In this document: in pieces, positions 1-6,201 of the stretch
Layout: the number at the start of each line of letters is the position of its first letter
How positions within the stretch are numbered: the stretch's first letter is position 1
NCBI GenBank assembly: GCA_937967805.1
Contig: CALBTC010000437.1
Coordinates: 1-7,511 of the forward strand
Direction of reading: 5' to 3'
Length of the DNA stretch: 7,511 bases
DNA from: an uncultured Anaerolineaceae bacterium
GTDB taxonomy: Bacteria > Chloroflexota > Anaerolineae > Promineifilales > Promineifilaceae
Made by a program: the position numbers and the translations under genes
Notes under the pieces: model-generated
Seen by the model: only the letters and a program-made list of their open reading frames with translations
What the model was told of the DNA's origin: nothing
The model's database searches: none

Positions 1-1
1 G

Positions 2-799
2 TTCCTCATCGAAACCGATCCGCAAGAAACCCACGAGCAGCCGCACCGCCACAACTTCCAGGAAATCTTGTGGGTGCGCTCTGGTCGGGGCAAACACGCC
101 ATCGACGGGCAAGAATTGGCCATTCAGCCCAACACGTTTTACCTCATCGCTAAGGGGCAGGTACACCAGCTCATCACCGGCATCGACCTGGACGGGCTGG
201 TTATCCGTTTCACCGATGCCTTCTTGCCCAACTTCCTCTCACAGGAGATGGGCCATTACCAGACGGTGCTGTTTAACAACGTCACCATCAACCACACCCT
301 ACCCGTGCCGCCGGAGGCCCTGCCCAATTTTGAGGCGCTGCTGGCGCTGCTGCTGGCGGAGTTTAATAGCGCAGACGGCCGTGCCAACCAGGAAATCTTG
401 CGTCATTTGCTGACTGTTTTGCTGATCAAGTTGGGCAAGGTGCAGCGGGAGGTGGTGAGTGATGGGGGAACGGCCGTTTCCCTTGAAGCCCAGTTGTATC
501 ACCAGTTCACCCTGCTGCTGGAAGAACAGTACGGCCAGACCCACGCCGTGCAGGACTTTGCCCAAATGCTCAACATTACGCCGCGCCAGCTTTCTGACAT
601 TACGCGGCATTTTGTCGGCCGTACTGCCAAGCACCTCATCGAGGAGCGGCTGATGCTGGAGGCCAGGCGGCTGCTAACGTTTACCAATTTGTCCGTCAAG
701 GAAATCGCCCACCAGTTGGGCTACAAAGACCCGTCCCACTTCAGCAAAATCTTCAAGAAGAAAACCAAAAGCACACCGCAAAGCTATAAAACAGCGTGA
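2..799 (+). CDS. AraC-family transcriptional regulator, N-terminus outside window
   Basis: This is a DNA-binding regulator of the AraC/XylS family. The frame is open from base 2 with no stop, and the protein already reads FLIETDPQETHEQPHRHNF before the first possible TTG start at 68, so the true start lies upstream. The visible N-terminal part resembles the AraC cupin sensor domain: PHRHNFQEILWV, then SGRGKHAIDG, then a strand-rich stretch to about base 300. The C-terminal ~100 residues form the double helix-turn-helix: helix-turn-helix 1 at about 548-625 (AVQDFAQMLNITPRQLSDI) and helix-turn-helix 2 at about 692-765 (SVKEIAHQLGYKDPSHFSKI), ending in the typical FKKKTKSTPQSYK. A terminator follows directly. 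It may control the catabolic genes downstream, since AraC-type regulators such as HpaA occur in hydroxyphenylacetate clusters, but target and ligand are not shown by the sequence. Confidence 0.93.
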   Translation, partial: FLIETDPQETHEQPHRHNFQEILWVRSGRGKHAIDGQELAIQPNTFYLIAKGQVHQLITGIDLDGLVIRFTDAFLPNFLSQEMGHYQTVLFNNVTINHTLPVPPEALPNFEALLALLLAEFNSADGRANQEILRHLLTVLLIKLGKVQREVVSDGGTAVSLEAQLYHQFTLLLEEQYGQTHAVQDFAQMLNITPRQLSDITRHFVGRTAKHLIEERLMLEARRLLTFTNLSVKEIAHQLGYKDPSHFSKIFKKKTKSTPQSYKTA

Positions 800-983
800 C
801 CCGCTTCGTTTCTTTGTGTTAAAAAAGTACCGACCGCAGGCACTTTTTTCCATTTCGCGATAACCAAACCTCCGGTAAAATCATTCCATTGAACCGATTA
901 AGCGTAGCTGAGTTGTTGGTTCTCACCTAAACTTTACCAATTACTCAATTGCCAAATAACCGGACTACATGCTGTAATCTACT
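800..983 (+). promoter_or_regulatory. 184-nt gap, probable promoter region of the ThDP-enzyme gene
   Basis: Beyond the terminator at 821-850, this gap is AT-richer than its surroundings and is the longest in the window, so a promoter for the downstream genes is expected here. No convincing -35/-10 pair is visible: TTGAAC at 889-894 has no good -10 at the usual spacing. A short dyad, CAATT-ACTC-AATTG, at 938-951 is a possible operator but could be chance. No Shine-Dalgarno sequence precedes the ATG at 984, so the transcript may be leaderless or weakly initiated. Confidence 0.35.
821..850 (+). terminator. Hairpin terminator after the araC-type gene
   Basis: AAAAAAGT at 821-828 pairs perfectly with ACTTTTTT at 842-849. 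After one A-C mismatch, two more C-G pairs (830-831 with 839-840) close a 7-nt loop. The 3' arm is itself a T run and the 5' arm an A run, the usual form of a terminator that could work in both directions. It lies 21 nt after the regulator's stop codon and suggests that the next gene has its own promoter. Confidence 0.72.
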
Positions 984-2606
984 ATGACCCAACTCACCGG
1001 CGGCGAAGCGGCCGTCAACACCTTAATTGCCCACGGCATCCACATCCTGTTTGGTCTGCCCGGCGTGCAAAACGACTGGCTGTACAACGCCCTGCACGAC
1101 GCCCAGGACCAGATTCGTGTTATTCACACGCGGCACGAGCAGGGCGCAGGCTACATGGCGCTGGGCTACGCCCTGGCCACCGGGGAGATCAGCGTTTTTA
1201 ACGTGGTGCCCGGACCTGGATTGCTCAACGCCAGCGCCGCCCTGGCTACCGCCTACGGCCTCAACGCGCCGGTTTTGTGCCTCAGCGGGCAGATTCCGTC
1301 GGGGCAAATTGGCAAAGGCAAAGGCGTCCTGCACGAGATTCCCGACCAGTTGGGCATTTTGCGCAGCCTCACCAAATGGGCCGAACGGGCCAACAGCGCC
1401 GCCGACGTGCCGGGTTTGATCTACGCTGCTTTTGCTGAACTGCAAAACGGCCGTCCCCGCCCCGTCGCCGTAGAAATACCTATGAACGTGCTGGCCGAAC
1501 GCGGCGCAGTGGAACTGGCTGCCCGCCCCGTCCCTGTGTCCCATCCCCAACCAGACCTCGATCTCATCGAAAAAGCCGCCAAAAAACTTGGCCAGGCCAA
1601 ACGGCCGCTTATCTTCGTGGGCAGCGGGGCGCAAAATGTGAGCGCCGCGGTGCGCCAGCTGGCCACCATGCTGGAGGCGCCCGTCGTTGGCTACCGCACG
1701 GGCATGGGGATTATGGACGGCCGTTCCTACCTCAGCCTCCATCTGCCCCCCGCCCACGAACTGTGGAAAACCACCGATGCCGTGCTGCTCATCGGCAGCC
1801 ACGCCCGCGAACCGCTCAAAGGGTGGGGCATCGACGACCAGATGACGCTCATCAAGATCGACATCGACCCGGACACACACAATTTGTTCCATCCGCCCGA
1901 CATTGCCATTACTGCCCGGGCCGAGGAGACGCTGCCTCTGCTGCTGGAACGGACCGCCGCCCATAACCGCCAGCGTGACAGCCGCAAAGAGGAACTGCTG
2001 GCGCTCAAAGCCGATTGGGAAAAACAAACCGACTACCTCGAACCGCAAAAAAGCTATCTCAACGTGATTCGGGAAGAACTGGGTGAGGATGGTATTTTTG
2101 TCGATGAGCTGACCCAGGTTGGTTTTGTCAGCCGGATTGTGTACCCGGTTTATCATCCCCGCACCTACATCTCGACGGGCTACATGGGCACGCTGGGCTA
2201 CGGCTTTCCCACCGGGCTGGGCGTGAAGGTAGCCAAACCGAACGTGCCGGTCATCAGCGTGGCGGGGGATGGTGGCTTTATGTTTGGCGTGCAGGAACTG
2301 GCAACGGCCGTTCAGCATCAGATCGGCCTGATCACCATCGTCTTCAACAACAACCAGTACGGCAACGTGCAGCAAATGCAAAAAAATCTGTACGGTAACC
2401 GGGTCATCGCCAGTGATTTGCACAATCCAGACTTTGTAAAGCTGGCCGAATCATTCGGCGCGCAGGGACTGCGGGCCACCAATCCCACCGAACTGCGCCG
2501 CGCCATCCAACAAGGGAAGCAAACCGACCTGCCCACCATCATTGAAGTCCCCGCCGGCGACCTGCCCAGCGTGGACCGGTTCCGCAAACTACCGAAGGTA
2601 CGGTGA
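984..2606 (+). CDS. Thiamine-diphosphate-dependent enzyme, acetolactate synthase / 2-oxoacid decarboxylase-like
   Basis: The enzyme uses thiamine diphosphate (ThDP) to decarboxylate or ligate a 2-oxoacid. The 540 residues show the three-domain order of the acetolactate-synthase superfamily. The N-terminal Pyr domain (about 3-170) has FGLPG at 23-27 and the ThDP-activating glutamate E52 in RHEQGAGYMALGYA. The middle domain starts near 190 with LIEKAAKKLGQAKRPLIFVGSGAQ-type sequence, split by the central Rossmann-like fold. The C-terminal PP domain carries the ThDP/Mg motif GDG at 428-430, with NNN at 455-457 completing the GDG-(~25)-N pattern. Length is close to the family norm (about 550-600). 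ATG 984 is chosen because the Pyr domain begins directly after it. No acetolactate synthase small subunit is adjacent, which argues against a plain branched-chain biosynthetic role. The substrate could be a pyruvate-like or aromatic 2-oxoacid; the sequence does not decide. Confidence 0.93.
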   Translation: MTQLTGGEAAVNTLIAHGIHILFGLPGVQNDWLYNALHDAQDQIRVIHTRHEQGAGYMALGYALATGEISVFNVVPGPGLLNASAALATAYGLNAPVLCLSGQIPSGQIGKGKGVLHEIPDQLGILRSLTKWAERANSAADVPGLIYAAFAELQNGRPRPVAVEIPMNVLAERGAVELAARPVPVSHPQPDLDLIEKAAKKLGQAKRPLIFVGSGAQNVSAAVRQLATMLEAPVVGYRTGMGIMDGRSYLSLHLPPAHELWKTTDAVLLIGSHAREPLKGWGIDDQMTLIKIDIDPDTHNLFHPPDIAITARAEETLPLLLERTAAHNRQRDSRKEELLALKADWEKQTDYLEPQKSYLNVIREELGEDGIFVDELTQVGFVSRIVYPVYHPRTYISTGYMGTLGYGFPTGLGVKVAKPNVPVISVAGDGGFMFGVQELATAVQHQIGLITIVFNNNQYGNVQQMQKNLYGNRVIASDLHNPDFVKLAESFGAQGLRATNPTELRRAIQQGKQTDLPTIIEVPAGDLPSVDRFRKLPKVR

Positions 2607-2681
2607 TCGGTGATCGGTAACTGCTCACCGAACACGAAGTGGTCGCGCAGCGACATTACCGATTACTGATAACGGATTACG
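2602..2681. repeat. Inverted array of 7-nt units in the ThDP-enzyme/HD gap
   Basis: On the left, two GGTGATC units (2602-2608, 2609-2615) and GGTAACT (2616-2622) sit in tandem with period 7. On the right, CATTACC, GATTACT, GATAACG and GATTACG follow at 2654, 2661, 2668 and 2675, also with period 7 and in the opposite orientation. ATCGGTAA (2613-2620) is an exact reverse complement of TTACCGAT (2656-2663). Inside the loop CTGC and GCAG (from 2621 and ending 2650) could extend the stem. The first unit contains the TGA stop of the preceding gene, and the array ends about 5 nt before the next ATG. There is no T run, so it is not a standard terminator. Confidence 0.75.
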
Positions 2682-2686
2682 GAAAA

Positions 2687-3271
2687 ATGATAGCACTACA
2701 CCACCAACCAATCTGGCAAAAAGCACGGCCGTATCTGCAAACGCGCAGCAACGAGCGGCATACCTGGTATTGCTATGCGTTCGCCCAGCAGCTGCTGGCG
2801 CTGCACCCAGACGCCGATGCCGAAATTGTGTTGCCGGCCCTGCTGCTGCACGACGTGGGCTGGAGTACCGTGCCGGAGGACAAGCAATTGCTCGCTTTTG
2901 GCCCCAACATGCGCTATCCGGATTTGCGCCGCCGGCATGAAACGGAAGGGGTGCGCATTGCAACTGAGATTTTGCAGAGTGTGGGCTATGAAGATGAGCA
3001 AATCGTTGCAATTGCAGCTATTATTGATGGACACGACACGCGGAAAGAATCATTGTCTCTGAACGATTCGTTGGTGAAAGACGCCGACAAGCTGTGGCGC
3101 TACACGCCGTTTGGCCTGGAGACCGTGGGCGGCTGGTTTGGCTACAGCACAGCGAAGCAGCTCGATTTGTTGGAGAGGTGGTTAGGGTACCGGTTTTATA
3201 CGGAAACGGCCGTACACATGGCCCGCGGTCTATTAGCCAACCTCATCCTCCACGTCGCTGAAAATGAATAA
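2687..3271 (+). CDS. HD-domain metal-dependent phosphohydrolase
   Basis: This 194-aa protein has the HD-superfamily signature, known for metal-dependent hydrolysis of phosphoester bonds, often in nucleotides. Visible candidate ligands are H25 (NERHTW), H55-D56 (LLLHDVGW), H84 (RRRHETEG), H116-D117 (DGHDTR) and D132/D134 (VKDADKLWRY). The H...HD...H...HD...D spread resembles HD proteins that bind two metals. No sensor or second catalytic domain is present, so it is a single-domain cytosolic enzyme. The start is taken at ATG 2687. A GTG at 2639 in the same frame would add 16 residues read from the repeat array and is unlikely. The ribosome site is weak (GGA at 2674-2676 or 2681-2683). The natural substrate cannot be inferred. 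Confidence 0.88.
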   Translation: MIALHHQPIWQKARPYLQTRSNERHTWYCYAFAQQLLALHPDADAEIVLPALLLHDVGWSTVPEDKQLLAFGPNMRYPDLRRRHETEGVRIATEILQSVGYEDEQIVAIAAIIDGHDTRKESLSLNDSLVKDADKLWRYTPFGLETVGGWFGYSTAKQLDLLERWLGYRFYTETAVHMARGLLANLILHVAENE

Positions 3272-3279
3272 CTGCGGAC

Positions 3280-3335
3280 AACCTCCCGCAGGTTTATGCC
3301 CAAACGGTACTCCTTTACGAAACCTGCGGGAGGTT
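3280..3335. repeat. Perfect 16-bp inverted repeat between HD and NTPase genes
   Basis: AACCTCCCGCAGGTTT (3280-3295) is the exact reverse complement of AAACCTGCGGGAGGTT (3320-3335), with a 24-nt spacer. Each arm is itself a broken palindrome (AACCT-CCCGC-AGGTT), so it can fold either as one long hairpin or as two small ones. Only TTTATT follows, so it would be a weak terminator at best. A processing or stability hairpin, or a short dispersed repeat, is equally possible. It ends 5 nt before the ribosome site of the next gene. Confidence 0.8.
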
Positions 3336-3339
3336 TATT

Positions 3340-3344
3340 GAGGA
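3340..3344 (+). promoter_or_regulatory. Ribosome binding site of the first NTPase gene
   Basis: GAGGA lies 6 nt before ATG 3351 and supports that start. It sits almost directly downstream of the 16-bp inverted repeat, so folding of that repeat could affect access to it. Confidence 0.7.
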
Positions 3345-3350
3345 ATTAAG

Positions 3351-4631
3351 ATGCTTGTTATTCCAATAGCATCCAATTTGCATAAGGTGATCAAAGAGAT
3401 TGTGCAAAGCAAGCGCATAATCTTTGTCACCGGCATTCCCGGCGTGGGCAAGAGCCTGCTCATCCAGCAAATGGCGATTATTGCCAGCGAGGCTGGGCGG
3501 CAGGTACATTTGCTGCGCTACAATCTTGCCCGATGGCCGTTTGAGACAGAGGTTAACATAAGCAGATATCCGGAAATCGACGGCGTGACCGATCCGGCCA
3601 TTCGTAAAGCGGTAGGGCTATGGGCGCGGCAGGCGGTGCAAACCTGGCACGAAACGCATCCCGACCCCGGCGAGCTGCTCATCGGCGAGCTGCCCCTCAT
3701 CGGTAACCGGCTCATTGAGCTCGTGGAGCCTGGTCCCGATGCGGCCGAGGCGCTGCTCAGCGGCGAGCAAACGTTGTTTGTTGTGCCCGTGCCTTCCTGG
3801 GAAGTGCGCGAGGTCATCGAAGAAACGCGCCAGCGCACCCTGGCCGATCCCCAGCACGAGCAGGAAAAGCTAGACGCACCGCCCAATGTGCTGCGGGCAA
3901 TGTGGGAGGCGGTCAACGGCCTGGCACGAGAAATTGGATTGACGAAGGCCAGTCCGCAAACGCCATACAATCCGTACATTTACGGCGGCGTATTCGAGGC
4001 GATTTTGCAGCATCGGCCGTCTAAACTGTTGCTAATTGACCAGGTGTTACGGCCGTCTCATTCCGTCTACGAATTGGACGTGCTGGCCGGCACGCTGGTA
4101 CCCACCGCCGAGGAAGCCAACGCCGCCATGGCCGAGGTGGAAAGCCGCTACACGCGTGATGAGCTGGCCGAGCTGGTACAAAACTGGCACAAGCTCATCA
4201 CCACCAATCCCATTCCGCCTGATTCCGGTCCGGAACTGCGTTTACCTTTGCCGGACACGCTGCCAGGCGCGCCGGAAGAGACAGAGCTTATGGCCGTTCA
4301 GCGCACCGCTCTGCAAAAAATCATCAACTTGCCGTTGGACGTGGCTCCAGCCAAAATGATTGAGGTGTTGGATGAGGCTTTGTGTACGCTTGGGGTGGAA
4401 ACGGCCGTAACACAAGCCAACGTGCATAAATTCGACGTTTACGACAGCTATTTCAACGTCAGCCGCACCAGCGAGCAAAGCGGGCTGACCTTTTTGCGCG
4501 GACTGCTGCAAGCGTACCGCAACGTGATGCTCGATCTGCAAAAACCGCCACACACCCTCACCGTCGTCGAGCTGCCGCTGTTGCGCATCGCCCTGGAGAC
4601 CAGCCTGCGCCAGTTTAGGATTAGTGATTAG
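3351..4631 (+). CDS. P-loop NTPase/kinase-like protein with C-terminal extension, uncharacterised family (paralogue A)
   Basis: I do not recognise the family. Residues 1-280 are a P-loop NTPase-like domain: Walker A GIPGVGKS at 28-35; GVTDPAIRKAVGLWAR at 78-93; then LLIGE at 109-113, a possible Walker-B-like strand, followed by PLIGNRL. An arginine-rich helix at 152-172 (VREVIEETRQR then ADPQHEQE) resembles the lid of small P-loop kinases. Residues about 283-426 form an extra, mostly helical region absent from the paralogue at 5338, joined by a proline-rich linker (NPIPPDSGP, LPLPDTLPGAP). There is no signal peptide or membrane segment, so it is probably cytosolic. The last codons (ATT AGT GAT TAG) lie inside a 7-nt repeat array. 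ATP/GTP binding is well supported; whether it is a kinase, an ATPase or an AAA-type motor is open. Confidence 0.85.
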   Translation: MLVIPIASNLHKVIKEIVQSKRIIFVTGIPGVGKSLLIQQMAIIASEAGRQVHLLRYNLARWPFETEVNISRYPEIDGVTDPAIRKAVGLWARQAVQTWHETHPDPGELLIGELPLIGNRLIELVEPGPDAAEALLSGEQTLFVVPVPSWEVREVIEETRQRTLADPQHEQEKLDAPPNVLRAMWEAVNGLAREIGLTKASPQTPYNPYIYGGVFEAILQHRPSKLLLIDQVLRPSHSVYELDVLAGTLVPTAEEANAAMAEVESRYTRDELAELVQNWHKLITTNPIPPDSGPELRLPLPDTLPGAPEETELMAVQRTALQKIINLPLDVAPAKMIEVLDEALCTLGVETAVTQANVHKFDVYDSYFNVSRTSEQSGLTFLRGLLQAYRNVMLDLQKPPHTLTVVELPLLRIALETSLRQFRISD

Positions 4632-4668
4632 TTTGTTACTGGTTGGTACTAACCACTAACCACCAGCC
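4619..4668. repeat. Inverted array of 7-nt units overlapping the stop codon of NTPase A
   Basis: Two GATTAGT units (4619-4625, 4626-4632) face ACTAACC (4648-4654), ACTAACC (4655-4661) and the variant ACCAGCC (4662-4668). TAGTGATTAGT (4622-4632) pairs with ACTAACCACTA (4648-4658) over 11 positions with one mismatch. Near-palindrome GGTTGGTACTAACC (4641-4654) offers an alternative fold. The TAG stop at 4629-4631 is inside the second unit. No T run follows. Confidence 0.75.
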
Positions 4669-4689
4669 ACTATTCCGAAGGAAACGATT

Positions 4690-5244
4690 ATGCTAAATAT
4701 GCAAGAACTGGATCACGCACGGCAGCGCTGGCAGGTGGGACACCATCTCTTTTTTGCCTACGTGCAGTCGCTTATCATCATTTGCCACAAGCTGCAAAAG
4801 CAGGTAGATGCCGGTGACCTGAGCGCGGCCCGTGCTTCCATTGAGGAAGCGACAAACTTATTGTGGGGTGTCTCTGTCACCTTCAAACTGACTGGCGGCT
4901 TCTCACAGCCAGCCTACGACGGCTACGTGCGGCCCAACATGTTTGAGGCCAGTGAAGGATTTAGCGGCATGTGGGCCCAGGATCACGATTACCTGGTGAA
5001 GAAAACGCTGCGCCGGCTTAAGCCGCTGTTTGCTAATCCGCCCGACGAGCTGGCCCCGGCGGTGCAAAAGTTCCGCCAGGCGTTTGCCATCATGTACGAT
5101 TCGCACAAATACGTGTGCGACAAATTTGAGGGTGGCCAGCCCAGCCTGCTGATGGGTGAGGAAGCGCAAAAAACGGCCGCAGAAATGATCGACACCTTCA
5201 AGCGCAACCGCCTGCTCGTCCTGGGCGTGCCCATGCCGGAGTAA
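4690..5244 (+). CDS. Small helical protein of unknown family, between the two NTPase paralogues
   Basis: I do not recognise this 184-aa protein. It looks all-helical and soluble, with no signal peptide; a hydrophobic patch at about 20-33 (LFFAYVQSLIIICH) is too short and too broken for a clear membrane span. Possible functional residues are H18-H19, H33, W59, H99 (WAQDHDYL, 95-102) and H139 (DSHKYVC), plus the aromatic/glycine-rich stretch 69-95 (GGFSQPAYDGYVRPNM then GFSGMW). Histidine-rich helical bundles can bind metal or haem, but no canonical motif is present, so this is only a possibility. The start ATG 4690 has AAGGA at 4678-4682, 7 nt upstream. Its position between two paralogues suggests a shared complex or pathway. 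Confidence 0.82.
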   Translation: MLNMQELDHARQRWQVGHHLFFAYVQSLIIICHKLQKQVDAGDLSAARASIEEATNLLWGVSVTFKLTGGFSQPAYDGYVRPNMFEASEGFSGMWAQDHDYLVKKTLRRLKPLFANPPDELAPAVQKFRQAFAIMYDSHKYVCDKFEGGQPSLLMGEEAQKTAAEMIDTFKRNRLLVLGVPMPE

Positions 5245-5257
5245 GAATAATGGAACG

Positions 5258-5309
5258 CTGATTTTCCTGATTACCCTGATTTTTAGATCAGGAAAATCAG
5301 GGTAATCTG
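5258..5309. repeat. Inverted array of 9-nt units with two alternative perfect hairpins
   Basis: Three tandem units, CTGATTTTC (5258), CTGATTACC (5267) and CTGATTTTT (5276), have an exact 9-nt period and are followed by inverted copies, e.g. GAAAATCAG (5292-5300). Two perfect stems are possible: 5258-5271 with 5287-5300 (14 bp, 15-nt loop), or 5269-5283 with 5293-5307 (15 bp, 9-nt loop). They share bases and so exclude each other. No T run follows either stem. It lies 14 nt after the stop of the helical-protein gene. Confidence 0.82.
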
Positions 5310-5324
5310 CGTCCTATTAAAATT

Positions 5325-5328
5325 AGGA
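5325..5328 (+). promoter_or_regulatory. Ribosome binding site supporting the TTG start of NTPase B
   Basis: AGGA lies 9 nt before TTG 5338. No ATG or GTG occurs in this frame between the upstream stop TAG (5284-5286) and the conserved N-terminus, so TTG 5338 (or possibly ATT 5335) must initiate. Confidence 0.5.
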
Positions 5329-5337
5329 TTAGAAATT

Positions 5338-6189
5338 TTGAAGTCTGAAACTATCCTGCCAACCGATTCCAGCATCTACACCACCTTTCAGCGGCTGGCT
5401 GACGAACAGCGCATGGTTTTTATGGCCGGGTTGCCGGGGACGGGGAAAAGCTTGCTCATTCAGCAGCTGGTGGTGCTGGCGCAGCGAGCCGGACGCATTG
5501 TGCATTTGCTGCAATGGGATGTGACAAGAGCGGCGTTTGAAACGGCCGCAAACCTGCAAAAATATCCCGAAGTGAACGGCGTCACCCATCCCGCTATTCG
5601 CAAAGCGGTGGGATTGTGGGCGCGAACGGCCGTCCTGCGCTGGCACCAAACCCACAACAAAACGCATCTACTCATCGGCGAAGTGCCGCTCATCGGCAAC
5701 CGGCTCACCGAACTCACCCAACCGCTGGCCGACCACGCCGAACCTCTGCTGAGCGATCCGGCCTGCTGCTTTGTCATTCCCACACCGAGCAAAGCTGTCC
5801 GACAGGTTATTGAAGATGCGCGTGCTCGGTCCATTGCCAATCCCCGCCACGAGAAAGAAGCGCGCGACGCCCAGCCCAACGTGCTGCAAATGCTGTGGCA
5901 AGAGGTAGCGCACATTGGCAAGAAGCTGGGCTTGAATAAAGACGAAAATTTGGCGTATGATCCGGTGGTGTATATGGCCGTTTACCAACACCTCCTGCAA
6001 CATCGCCACCACCAAACCCTGCCGATCGACACCGTTCTCACGCCCAACGGCTCCGCCTACGCCTTGAAAATCAACGGCACAGAGCTTGCCGCCACTCCCG
6101 ACGAGGTGGACAAAATCATGCAGCAAATCGAACAAACCTACACCAGCGACGCGCTCGAACACGCCGTCGAAAACTGGTTCCAACTGTAA
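5338..6189 (+). CDS. P-loop NTPase/kinase-like protein, short paralogue B
   Basis: This 283-aa protein aligns over nearly its full length with residues ~20-280 of the gene at 3351. By hand about half the positions are identical (roughly 128 of 260), with almost no gaps. Conserved blocks are Walker A GLPGTGKS (31-38), HPAIRKAVGLWAR, LLIGE followed by PLIGNRL, VRQVIEDARAR with NPRHEKE, PNVL, LQHR, and an ending of YTSDALE then NWFQL. It lacks the ~140-residue C-terminal extension of paralogue A, so the shared part defines the family core. It appears soluble and cytosolic. Initiation is at TTG, which may lower its output relative to its partner. The function is unknown; nucleotide binding is likely. 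The pair probably arose by duplication and diverged long ago, given the level of identity. Confidence 0.85.
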   Translation: MKSETILPTDSSIYTTFQRLADEQRMVFMAGLPGTGKSLLIQQLVVLAQRAGRIVHLLQWDVTRAAFETAANLQKYPEVNGVTHPAIRKAVGLWARTAVLRWHQTHNKTHLLIGEVPLIGNRLTELTQPLADHAEPLLSDPACCFVIPTPSKAVRQVIEDARARSIANPRHEKEARDAQPNVLQMLWQEVAHIGKKLGLNKDENLAYDPVVYMAVYQHLLQHRHHQTLPIDTVLTPNGSAYALKINGTELAATPDEVDKIMQQIEQTYTSDALEHAVENWFQL

Positions 6190-6201
6190 TCAACTATTTC
6201 C

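Noticed and set aside
68..799. TTG at 68 as the start of the AraC-type gene
   Set aside because: The frame stays open to the window edge and the upstream residues fit the AraC sensor domain, so the gene is cut by the window.
1023..2423. Long minus-strand ORF (466 codons) opposite the ThDP-enzyme gene
   Set aside because: It is a shadow of a GC-rich gene: low-complexity His/Gly/Val-rich protein, no domain, no ribosome site, and the plus strand encodes a clear enzyme.
2639..2686. GTG 2639 start for the HD protein
   Set aside because: It would translate the inverted heptamer array into 16 residues with no family match, and no ribosome site precedes it.
5258..5309. Rho-independent terminator
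   Set aside because: Both stems are perfect but AT-rich, and neither is followed by a T run on the plus strand; the nearest T run is in the loop.
2687..6189. Phage, toxin-antitoxin or restriction-type defence island
   Set aside because: No nuclease, methyltransferase, transposase, integrase or toxin motif is visible; P-loop and HD domains alone do not justify a defence call.
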